Shown here piece by piece: positions 57,207 through 64,000 of a stretch of 64,000 nt of DNA (positions are counted from its first letter, which is position 1; every line of letters starts with the position of its first letter). Under the pieces are notes generated by a model. It was not told the origin of the DNA. It was given only the letters and a program-made list of their open reading frames with translations, and did no database searches. The translations under genes and the position numbers were made by a program. Source of the stretch: CAMLOF01 sp041913045 (GTDB lineage: Bacteria > Pseudomonadota > Gammaproteobacteria > Burkholderiales > Burkholderiaceae_C); NCBI GenBank assembly GCA_041913045.1, contig JAYSGB010000014.1, forward strand, positions 26,100 to 90,099. Reading direction: 5' to 3'.

Positions 57207-58988
57207 TCAGTCTATGATGTCGGCCCGTGAGCCTTGCGCGTGCAGGCGGGCGTAAAGCCCGTCTGCTGCGAGCAGTTGGGCGTGGCTGCCTTGTTCCATG
57301 ATGCGCCCCTCTGAGAGCACGATCACCCGGTCGGCGTGCTCGATGGTGCTCAGCCGGTGCGCGATCACCAGCGTTGTGCGCCCCTGCATCAGGCGTGACA
57401 GTGCGTCCTGCACCAGCCGTTCGGACTCGTTGTCCAGGGCGGAGGTCGCCTCGTCCAGTATGAGGATAGGGGCGTCCTTGTAGATGGCCCGGGCTATGGC
57501 CAAGCGCTGACGCTGGCCACCAGAGAGTTCCGTGGCGTTGTGGCCAACCGGCGTGTGTATGCCCTGTGGCAGGCTGTTGACCATGTCGCCCAGGTTGGCG
57601 GACTGCAGCGCGGCCAGTACGCGGGTGTCGTCCACCTCGGCGCCCAGTGCCACGTTGCCTGCCAGCGTGTCGTTGAGCATGACAACGTCCTGGCTCACCA
57701 TGGCGAACTGCGAGCGCAGGTTGCGCAGGTCCCAGTCGGGCAGGGGGGCGCCATCGAGTTTGACCGTACCCTCGCTCACTTCCACGAAGCGGGGCAGCAG
57801 GTTGGCCAGGGTCGTCTTGCCCGAGCCGGACGGCCCCACCAGCGCCACCACTTCGCCTGGGCGAACCTCCAACATTACGTCGCGCAACGCCGCGCCTTCC
57901 TTGCCCTGGTAGCGTACCGTCACATGTTCAAAGCACAAATGGCCTTGGGCGCGTGCAACCTTGTGGTGCCCGCTGGATTGTTCGGGTGCTTCCTCAATCA
58001 GCTCCAAAGCGCGTTCCAATGCCGCAAGCCCCCTGGTTACCGGTCCGGCCACATCTGCCAGTTGCCTGATGGGGGTGATGAGCATGAGCATCGCCGTGAC
58101 GAACCCCACGAAGCCGCCCACAGTCACGCCCTGGCCGCTGCTTTGCCAAAGCGCCACGGCAATCACCGCAGACAAGGCCGCGGCGGCGAGCAACTGCGTG
58201 ACCGGCGTCATGGCGGCACTGGCAATGGTGGCCTTCATGGCCAGCCGGCGCAACGAGACGCTCAATTGGTCGAAGCGGCGCGCCTGTTGTGCTTCGGCGC
58301 CGTGCAGGCGGATCATGCGGTGGGCCAGCACGTTTTCTTCCACCACGTAGGCCAGCTCATCGGTTGCACCCTGGCTCGCGCGTGTGAGCTGATACAGGCG
58401 GCGCGACAGCACGCGCATCACCCAGACCAGTGCCGGGAACAGGCACATCACGATCAGCGTGAGCTGCCAGTTCAGATAGAACAGATACCCCAGTAGCGCC
58501 ACCAGCGTGAGCGTGTCCTTCGTCACGCTCAGGAAGGCGTTGACCAGCAATGTGGCGCCCGTTTGAACCTCGTAAACCAGTGTGTTCGACAGCTTGCTGG
58601 CGTTCTGTTGCGAAAACAATTCCATGCGCGCCGAGTTGAGCCGCTCGAACATGGCGCGGCGCAGGGCCAACATGCCTTCGTTGGCGGTGTAGGTCAGGGC
58701 GTACTTGGCCAGGAAGCTGGCAATGCCGCGGATGCCAAACAGGCCCATCAGCGCCACCGGGACCATCCACAGCGGAAAGCTGTCTTCCACAAAGCCTTCA
58801 TCCAGCAACGCCTTGAGCAGCGCCGGTATGGCGGGCTCCGTCGCCGCCACGACGATGGTGGCCAGTGCCGCAATCGCTACGCCCGTACGGGCACCTTCGA
58901 AATACGGTATCAACCTGCGCAACCGCTGCCACAGCGTTTGCGAGGGTGGGGTGAAGTTCGGCGTTTCGGTGCGGGTGTTGTCTGTCAC
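57207..58988 (-). CDS. msbA: Lipid A export ATP-binding/permease protein MsbA
   Basis: ABC half-transporter that flips lipid A core across the inner membrane. The product has six membrane helices (about 35-320) with the YEVQTGATLL region. The ATPase domain has Walker A GPSGSGKTT, signature LSGGQRQRLAIARA and Walker B LILDEATSALD. The chosen GTG at 58988 begins TDNTRTETP and gives 593 residues, normal for MsbA. Another GTG at 59048 is open but unlikely. lpxK, often next to msbA, is about 25 kb away here. Confidence 0.9.
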   Translation of the reverse strand: MTDNTRTETPNFTPPSQTLWQRLRRLIPYFEGARTGVAIAALATIVVAATEPAIPALLKALLDEGFVEDSFPLWMVPVALMGLFGIRGIASFLAKYALTYTANEGMLALRRAMFERLNSARMELFSQQNASKLSNTLVYEVQTGATLLVNAFLSVTKDTLTLVALLGYLFYLNWQLTLIVMCLFPALVWVMRVLSRRLYQLTRASQGATDELAYVVEENVLAHRMIRLHGAEAQQARRFDQLSVSLRRLAMKATIASAAMTPVTQLLAAAALSAVIAVALWQSSGQGVTVGGFVGFVTAMLMLITPIRQLADVAGPVTRGLAALERALELIEEAPEQSSGHHKVARAQGHLCFEHVTVRYQGKEGAALRDVMLEVRPGEVVALVGPSGSGKTTLANLLPRFVEVSEGTVKLDGAPLPDWDLRNLRSQFAMVSQDVVMLNDTLAGNVALGAEVDDTRVLAALQSANLGDMVNSLPQGIHTPVGHNATELSGGQRQRLAIARAIYKDAPILILDEATSALDNESERLVQDALSRLMQGRTTLVIAHRLSTIEHADRVIVLSEGRIMEQGSHAQLLAADGLYARLHAQGSRADIID

Positions 58989-59069
58989 AAGCTGCAATTC
59001 CGGGCAATGCGAGGCCGCCCGGGAACCCTTTTGGAAACATCTTGTCACTTCAAGGGTGGGCGCGTCCGG

Positions 59070-59075
59070 TATTAT
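59070..59075 (+). promoter_or_regulatory. Probable -10 box (TATTAT) upstream of tolB
   Basis: TATTAT in the region divergent from msbA, 59 bases before the tolB ATG. TTGTCA lies 22 bases upstream, too far for a standard -35. Confidence 0.35.
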
Positions 59076-59134
59076 CGGCGCGTTGTGTCACAGTCAGGGC
59101 GACTTGTGCTCGCCTTGGCCATGGTCAAAAAAAT

Positions 59135-60454
59135 ATGACGCTTTTACACCCCTTTCGTTTTCCAGTGGCCGCAAGCCGCCGTCAGTGCCTGGGGACGCTT
59201 GCCGGTGCAGGCCTGATGGCAAGTCCCTTGGGCCAGGCCTGGGCACAGTTCCGGGTCGAGGTGTCCGGTGTCGGGCTCAAGCAAATCCCATTCTCCATCG
59301 CCAATTTCCGTGTGGCCGGTGCGCCTGCGGGGGTTGATGTACCCGCGATCATCCGCGCTGACCTGGAGCGCAGCGGCCTGTTCCGCATGGTACAGGGCGG
59401 CAATGAAGTGCTCGACGAGAATGCCCGCCCAGACTTGGGCATCTGGCGTGACCGCACGGTAGATGCCCTGGTGACCGGTAGCGTCACCCGGCTGGCCGAC
59501 GGCCGCTATGACGTTCGATTCCGGTTGTGGGATGTGGTCAAGGCCCAGGACTTGGGCGGAGTCAGCTTCCCCGTCAGTCAGGCGGACTTGCGGCTCGCAG
59601 CCCACCGCGTGGCAGACCAGGTGTACGAAAAACTGCTGGGTCACCCGGGCGTGTTCTCCACCCGGATCGCCTACGTTTCCAAGCAGGGCGAGCGCTACAA
59701 CCTTTGGGTGGCAGATGCCGACGGCGAGAACCCCCAGACCGCGCTGGCAAGCCCGGAGCCCATCATCTCACCCGCGTGGTCGCCCAACGGTGGCCAACTG
59801 GCCTACGTTTCCTTTGAAGCCCGCAAGCCGGTGATCTATACGCATGAGGTGTCGTCAGGCAGACGGCGGCTGCTGGCCAATTTCAAGGGCTCCAACAGCG
59901 CTCCGGCCTGGTCGCCAGACGGGCGCCAACTGCTGGCCACGCTCACGCTGGGAGGCAACTCCCAGATCTACGCGCTGGACTCGGCAGGCGGCCCCCCTCA
60001 GCGCCTGAGCCAGAGCAGCAGCATCGACACCGAGCCCGCTTTTTCGCCTGACGGCAAGTCCATCTACTTCGTCAGCGACCGGGGCGGCTCGCCCCAGATC
60101 TACCGCATGGCCTCCAATGGGCGTGGAGCCGATCGGGTCACTTTCGATGGGAGTTACAACATCTCCCCGGCAATCAGCCCCGATGGCCGCTGGATGGCGT
60201 ACATCTCGCGCACGGGTGGAGCGTTCAAGTTGCAGCTGATGGATCTTTCCAGTGGCGCAGTCACCGCGTTGACCGACACCACAGCAGACGAAAGCCCGAG
60301 CTTCGCACCCAACAGTCGTCTGATCATCTACGCCACCAAGCAACAGGGCCGTGAGGCGCTGATGACCACCACCCTGGACGGGCGGATCAAGACGCGCCTG
60401 GCAAGTGCACCCGGCGACATTCGCGAGCCCCATTGGGGGCCGTTTCTGGCCTGA
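59135..60454 (+). CDS. tolB: Tol-Pal system beta-propeller protein TolB
   Basis: Periplasmic link in the Tol-Pal envelope system. The 439-residue product has a signal peptide containing a twin-arginine-like SRRQCLG (Arg15-Arg16) and AWA at the cleavage site. A TolB N-domain follows, then a six-bladed propeller with repeats such as PAWSPDG, PAFSPDGK and PAISPDGRWMAY. It is followed by pal and cpoB. tolQ, tolR and tolA are not adjacent. Confidence 0.95.
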   Translation: MTLLHPFRFPVAASRRQCLGTLAGAGLMASPLGQAWAQFRVEVSGVGLKQIPFSIANFRVAGAPAGVDVPAIIRADLERSGLFRMVQGGNEVLDENARPDLGIWRDRTVDALVTGSVTRLADGRYDVRFRLWDVVKAQDLGGVSFPVSQADLRLAAHRVADQVYEKLLGHPGVFSTRIAYVSKQGERYNLWVADADGENPQTALASPEPIISPAWSPNGGQLAYVSFEARKPVIYTHEVSSGRRRLLANFKGSNSAPAWSPDGRQLLATLTLGGNSQIYALDSAGGPPQRLSQSSSIDTEPAFSPDGKSIYFVSDRGGSPQIYRMASNGRGADRVTFDGSYNISPAISPDGRWMAYISRTGGAFKLQLMDLSSGAVTALTDTTADESPSFAPNSRLIIYATKQQGREALMTTTLDGRIKTRLASAPGDIREPHWGPFLA

Positions 60455-60489
60455 TTTTTTCTTAACCTTCCTCTCATTGCGAGTTGTCC

Positions 60490-61092
60490 ATGTCGAGTTC
60501 CCTTTCTTCCCAAAGTCGCCAGCGCCGTGCTTTCGGTGCACACCGCTGGTCTGCCGCTGGCGCGCTGGTGGCCGCCTTGGCGCTGGCCGGTTGTGGCTCC
60601 AGCGTCAAGCTGGATGAAAATGTGCCTGTGACCGACCGTTCTGGTGTTCCCGTTGGGCAGGCCGGTGCAGGTGGTGCAGGTTCCGGCTCCACCTCTGGTG
60701 TTGACCAACGTAGTGTGACTGGCGTGCAAGCCAACTCTCAACTGCCCGGCCAGCCGCCGCAGAATCTGTCACGCGTGATCTATTTTGATTACGACGATTT
60801 CACCGTGCGCCCGGAATTCACAGCCACGCTGGATGGCCATGCCCGCTTCCTGAATGCCGACCGCCAGCGCCGCGTGGTGCTGGAAGGCCACACCGACGAA
60901 CGCGGCGGCCGCGAGTACAACCTGGCCCTGGGCCAGAAGCGCTCTGAAGCGGTGCGTCGTGCGCTCTCTCTGCTGGGCGTTACCGAAGCGCAGATGGAGT
61001 CTGTGAGCTTCGGTGAAGAGAAGCCCGCTCGCGCTGGTGCTGATGAAGAGTCCTATCGCCTCAACCGCCGCGTTGAGCTGTCCTACCGATGA
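60490..61092 (+). CDS. pal: Peptidoglycan-associated lipoprotein Pal
   Basis: Outer-membrane lipoprotein that tethers the outer membrane to peptidoglycan. The 200-residue product has lipobox L-A-G-C (Cys35), a Gly/Ser-rich linker (about 55-75) and an OmpA-like domain with VIYFDYDDFTV, LEGHTDERGGREYNLALGQKR and NRRVELSYR. The ATG at 60490 is used; a TTG two codons earlier is open. Its stop overlaps cpoB (ATGA). Confidence 0.96.
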   Translation: MSSSLSSQSRQRRAFGAHRWSAAGALVAALALAGCGSSVKLDENVPVTDRSGVPVGQAGAGGAGSGSTSGVDQRSVTGVQANSQLPGQPPQNLSRVIYFDYDDFTVRPEFTATLDGHARFLNADRQRRVVLEGHTDERGGREYNLALGQKRSEAVRRALSLLGVTEAQMESVSFGEEKPARAGADEESYRLNRRVELSYR

Positions 61093-61889
61093 ACGCTTGC
61101 CGATCTGTCTTGAAACTTGGTGTGGTGGCTGCCGTCGCCATCATGGCGTCGCTGCCATCCCAGGCGGCGCTGTTTGGTGACGACGAAGCTCGTCGAGCGA
61201 TTCTCGACTTGCGTGGCAAGGTCGAGGCGAACAAGCAGGCTGCCGAGGCAGCCAACCGCGACCTGGCTGAGCAACTCAAGGCCATGATCGAAGAGAACGG
61301 CGCGCCCACCAGGCGTGCCATGCTCGACCTGGTCAACCAGATCGAGGCTTTGCGTGCCGAGGTGGCCCAACTGCGCGGGCAGAACGAACGCATGGCCAAG
61401 GAGCTGGCAGAAATCCAGCAGCGTCAGAAAGACGTGAGCAGCGCCGTGGACGAACGCCTGCGTGTGCTGGAGCCGATCAAGGTTGCTGTTGACGGACAGG
61501 AGTTCCTGGCTCAGCCGGACGAAAAGGCGGCTTTTGAGGCTGCCATGGATGTTCTGCGTGCCACGGACTTTCCGCGCGCGGCCCAGCTCTATGGGCAGTT
61601 CATCCAGAAGTACCCGTCCAGCGGTTATGTGCCTGTTGCGCTGTATTGGCAAGGCAATGCCTACTACGCAGGCCGCAACTACAAAGAGGCCATTGCCAGT
61701 TACCAGCGCCTAATCGCTCGCACGCCCAGCCACCCCAGGGTGCCCGAGGCCAAACTTGCCATTGCCAACTGCCAGCTCGAGCTCAAGGATTCGCGCGCGG
61801 CCAAGGCCACGTTGCAAGACTTGGTCAAGGCCCACCCTGACACCGAAGCCGGCGCCACAGCCAAGGACCGCCTTGCCCGCATGAAGTGA
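61089..61889 (+). CDS. cpoB: Cell division coordinator CpoB (YbgF)
   Basis: Periplasmic protein that coordinates Tol-Pal action with septal peptidoglycan synthesis. The 266-residue product has a signal peptide (cleavage near SQA-AL), a trimerising coiled coil at about 35-130 rich in Glu, Ala and Arg, and C-terminal TPR repeats (AAQLYGQFIQKYPSSGYVPVA and following). It overlaps pal by 4 bases, the conserved position. Confidence 0.93.
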   Translation: MNACRSVLKLGVVAAVAIMASLPSQAALFGDDEARRAILDLRGKVEANKQAAEAANRDLAEQLKAMIEENGAPTRRAMLDLVNQIEALRAEVAQLRGQNERMAKELAEIQQRQKDVSSAVDERLRVLEPIKVAVDGQEFLAQPDEKAAFEAAMDVLRATDFPRAAQLYGQFIQKYPSSGYVPVALYWQGNAYYAGRNYKEAIASYQRLIARTPSHPRVPEAKLAIANCQLELKDSRAAKATLQDLVKAHPDTEAGATAKDRLARMK

Positions 61890-61914
61890 CGGTCGGGGGC
61901 TCCCCAGAAGTTCA

Positions 61915-61920
61915 TACAAT
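61915..61920 (+). promoter_or_regulatory. Possible -10 box (TACAAT) upstream of the YeeE/YedE gene
   Basis: TACAAT ends 7 bases before the ATG at 61928. It would give a nearly leaderless mRNA. No ribosome-binding site or good -35 is visible. Confidence 0.38.
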
Positions 61921-61927
61921 CTGGGGT

Positions 61928-63043
61928 ATGGAACTCTCCGACATCCAAAGCCTGCAGACACAGGTTCTGTGGGCTGCTTTTTTTGTATCCGTCGCTTTCG
62001 GTGCCATTGCACAGCGCACCCATTTCTGCACCATGGGTGCGATCAGCGACATTGTCAACATGGGCGACTGGACCCGCATGCGCATGTGGGGGCTTGCCGT
62101 TGGCGTGGCCATGATCGCTTTTTACGCCATGGCCTGGCTTGGATGGATCGACCCTTCGCAAACCATCTATGCCAGCGGGCGTGTCATCTGGTTGTCTGCG
62201 CTGGTGGGTGGCGCTCTGTTTGGCTTTGGCATGGTGTTGGCCTCAGGGTGCGGCAGCAAGACGCTGGTGCGAATTGGTGGCGGCAGCCTCAAGTCGCTGG
62301 TGGTCTTCTTCGTGATGGGCGTGGCGTCGTTCGCCACGCTGCGAGGCGTGACCGCCGTGCTTCGGGTGAACACGGTGGATAAAGTTGCCTTCGATATGCC
62401 TGGTGGCAGTGCGCTGCCCGCTTGGCTCTCTGCCATCATGGGGTGGGAGGCATCGTCCACGGGCTTGGTGTTGGGCTTGTTTGTTGGCGGGGCGCTGGTC
62501 ATCTGGGCTCTTGCTGGTGAAGGTCTTCGCTCATCAGGTAACGCCTTGTTTGGTGGGCTTGGGATAGGGGCGACAGTGGCTGCTATCTGGTGGGTTACGG
62601 GCAAGCTGGGCTTTGTGCCAGAACACCCCGAAACCCTGGAAGCTGTCTACCTTGCGACCAATTCGGGCCGCATGGAGTCACTCACCTTCACCGCACCCAT
62701 GGCCTATGCCCTGGACTGGCTTATCTATTTCAGTGACACATCCAAGGTGCTGACTCTGGGCGTCGTCTCCGTCGGTGGCGTTATTGCCGGGTCTTTTGTG
62801 CAGGCTGTCGCCTCGCGCAGCTTCCACTGGGAAGGTTTTCGAAGCACGCAAGACACTGCGCTGCATATTGGCGGCGCAGTCTGCATGGGTGTGGGCGGCG
62901 TCACTGCCATGGGCTGCACAGTGGGGCAGGGCCTTTCGGGACTCTCGACCCTGAGCCTGACCAGCATGATTGCTGTTGCAGGCATTGTTCTGGGGGCTCT
63001 GGGTGGTTTCCGCTTCCAGTTGTGGCTGCTTGAACGCGATTGA
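61928..63043 (+). CDS. YeeE/YedE-family sulfur-compound (thiosulfate) transporter
   Basis: Polytopic inner-membrane protein of 371 residues in the YeeE/YedE family, whose characterised members take up thiosulfate. The three functional cysteines are each in a conserved patch: HFCTMG (Cys34), SGCGSKT (Cys108) and MGCTVGQG (Cys330). The pseudo-repeat architecture, with about ten hydrophobic segments, is visible. Some relatives are linked to selenium. No TusA-like partner (TsuB/YeeD) is next to it. It is followed by the overlapping tcdA-like gene. Confidence 0.88.
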   Translation: MELSDIQSLQTQVLWAAFFVSVAFGAIAQRTHFCTMGAISDIVNMGDWTRMRMWGLAVGVAMIAFYAMAWLGWIDPSQTIYASGRVIWLSALVGGALFGFGMVLASGCGSKTLVRIGGGSLKSLVVFFVMGVASFATLRGVTAVLRVNTVDKVAFDMPGGSALPAWLSAIMGWEASSTGLVLGLFVGGALVIWALAGEGLRSSGNALFGGLGIGATVAAIWWVTGKLGFVPEHPETLEAVYLATNSGRMESLTFTAPMAYALDWLIYFSDTSKVLTLGVVSVGGVIAGSFVQAVASRSFHWEGFRSTQDTALHIGGAVCMGVGGVTAMGCTVGQGLSGLSTLSLTSMIAVAGIVLGALGGFRFQLWLLERD

Positions 63044-63060
63044 CTTCATCCGTCACTGAA

Positions 63061-63900
63061 ATGCCTGTGATGGCTCCATTCGACTCGGAAGGTTTTGAGC
63101 GCCGGTTTGGCGGGCTTCGCCGCCTCTATGGGCCGTCCGCGGCGCAACGCGTTTTTGATGCGCATGTCGTGGTTGTGGGTGTGGGCGGCGTGGGCTCTTG
63201 GGCGGCCGAGGCTTTTGCACGCAGCGGCGTGGGGCACCTCACGTTGATCGACATGGACCACGTAGGCGAATCCAATACCAACCGGCAGATTCACGCCCTC
63301 GACTCGACGCTGGGTCAGGCGAAGATCCTGGCAATGCGGGAGCGTATTGCGCAGATCAACCCGTGGGCATGCGTTGATGTGGTAGACGATTTCGTTACGC
63401 CGCAGAACTGGGCGTCGCTGGTGGAGTCGCTGAAGCAAGATGGGCAAACCCTGGCGGTGTTTGACGCCTGTGATCAGGTAGCGGCCAAGGTGACCATGGC
63501 GGCATGGGCGCTGGATACCGGTGCGCTGTTCGTGAGTGCGGGTGCAGCGGGCGGCAAACGGTTGGGGCACCTGGTTGAAGTGGCAGACCTGGCGTTGACT
63601 ACGCATGACCCTTTGCTCGCCCAACTCCGTTACCGGCTGCGCAAGCACCACGGCGCGGCGCGAGACGGTGAGATTGGCGTGCCTTGCGTTTTCAACCGGG
63701 AATCTGTTGCGCAACCTGACGCTTCGTGTGTGCTGCCGGGTGAGGCAGATGGTTCTCTGAATTGCCACGGTTACGGTTCCAGCGTGGCGGTGACTGCAAC
63801 GTTTGGGTTGTGTGCGTCTGGCTGGTTGATGGACAGACTGGCTCGCGGCCAAACGATTTTGAAGAAAAAATCGAGGCCTCGAAAAACAGCGAAAAATTAA
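63061..63900 (+). CDS. tcdA: tRNA threonylcarbamoyladenosine dehydratase TcdA (CsdL)
   Basis: E1-like ATPase that cyclises t6A37 to ct6A in ANN-decoding tRNAs. The product has the FERRFGGLRRLYG opening, the nucleotide-binding GVGGVGSWAAEAFARSGV, the DMDHVGESNTNRQIHAL motif and a C-terminal cysteine-rich segment. I use the ATG at 63061 (279 residues). A TTG at 63040 that overlaps the previous stop, or the ATG at 63070, are alternatives. The csdA/csdE sulfur-relay partners are not in the window. Confidence 0.9.
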   Translation: MPVMAPFDSEGFERRFGGLRRLYGPSAAQRVFDAHVVVVGVGGVGSWAAEAFARSGVGHLTLIDMDHVGESNTNRQIHALDSTLGQAKILAMRERIAQINPWACVDVVDDFVTPQNWASLVESLKQDGQTLAVFDACDQVAAKVTMAAWALDTGALFVSAGAAGGKRLGHLVEVADLALTTHDPLLAQLRYRLRKHHGAARDGEIGVPCVFNRESVAQPDASCVLPGEADGSLNCHGYGSSVAVTATFGLCASGWLMDRLARGQTILKKKSRPRKTAKN

Positions 63901-63903
63901 CGC

Positions 63904-63909
63904 TATAAT
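63904..63909 (+). promoter_or_regulatory. Probable -10 box (TATAAT) for the tRNA-Lys gene
   Basis: A perfect TATAAT 45 bases before the mature tRNA start, just after the tcdA stop. The -35 region (GAAAAA near 63881) is a poor match. A dyad CAATCA-TAT-TGATTG follows at 63925-63939, in the presumed leader. Confidence 0.55.
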
Positions 63910-63954
63910 CTAAGGCTTAGCTCTCAATCATATTGATTGCTAAACTTAAAGGTT

Positions 63955-64000
63955 GGGTCGTTAGCTCAGTTGGTAGAGCAGCGGACTTTTAATCCGTTGG
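63955..64000 (+). tRNA. tRNA-Lys (anticodon TTT), partial at window end
   Basis: Sequence begins with acceptor strand GGGTCG, the D-arm TAGCTCAGTTGGTAGAGCA, and the anticodon arm with loop ACTTTTAAT. The 3' half lies beyond the window. The anticodon TTT reads lysine codons. Confidence 0.93.

Overview
This 64 kb window is a gene-dense, GC-rich stretch of chromosome from a betaproteobacterium, most likely Burkholderiales and probably Comamonadaceae. The assignment rests on protein character and on gene order: ndk-rlmN-pilF-rodZ-ispG-hisS-yfgM-bamB-der-hfq-hflX-hflK-hflC, then hisZ-purA, the exbB-exbD-lpxK-Trm112-kdsB-adk block, and the nadD-rsfS-rlmH-maf-rng block. It holds 57 protein genes and the first part of one tRNA gene. 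I see no rRNA, IS element, prophage, CRISPR array or plasmid-type gene, and no intergenic gap above 300 bases.

Layout. 58-13051 (+) is a long co-directional run for nucleotide metabolism (ndk), rRNA/tRNA methylation (rlmN), pilus and cell shape (pilF, rodZ), isoprenoids (ispG), histidyl-tRNA (hisS), envelope assembly (yfgM, bamB), ribosome assembly (der) and the hfq-hflX-hflKC group. It ends at a strong terminator. 13202-17544 (+) is hisZ-purA-phosphoribosyltransferase-metC. 17520-19265 (-) is tesA-mnmH, divergent from a LolD/YbbA-type ATPase plus rlmB (19264-20710, +). 20726-23340 (-) is yigZ-fabG-chrA-chrA. 23425-26598 (+) is an asparaginase and ligA.

26656-34336 is all on the minus strand: glnD-map, adk, and the envelope block exbB-exbD-lpxK-Trm112-kdsB (TonB/Tol-type energiser, lipid A kinase, CMP-KDO synthesis). 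34629-36549 (+) is xseA and sodB. A DUF192 gene (-) follows, then dimeric and monomeric isocitrate dehydrogenase genes (+), clpS-clpA and sbcB (+). 45424-50144 (-) holds a PAS/GGDEF/EAL regulator, a DUF1499 lipid-side protein and a HerA-like ATPase. 50225-57185 (+) is yebC-purD-hemF-nadD-rsfS-rlmH-maf-rng, with six successive 4-base start/stop overlaps. msbA (-) follows, then tolB-pal-cpoB (+), a YeeE/YedE sulfur-compound transporter, tcdA and a tRNA-Lys cut by the window end.

The region is overwhelmingly housekeeping, and I do not find a convincing undescribed system. The features most worth a second look are an RsfS protein with a histone H1-like Lys/Ala tail as long as its core, a tesA/ATPase divergent pair whose annotated start codons overlap, several genes with a -10-like box only about 7 bases from the start codon (possible leaderless mRNAs), a TolB with a twin-arginine-like signal, two tandem unrelated isocitrate dehydrogenases, and a half-size ChrA pair. 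Positions come from reading the sequence. Functions are family-level assignments from motifs and context, with no database search behind them.
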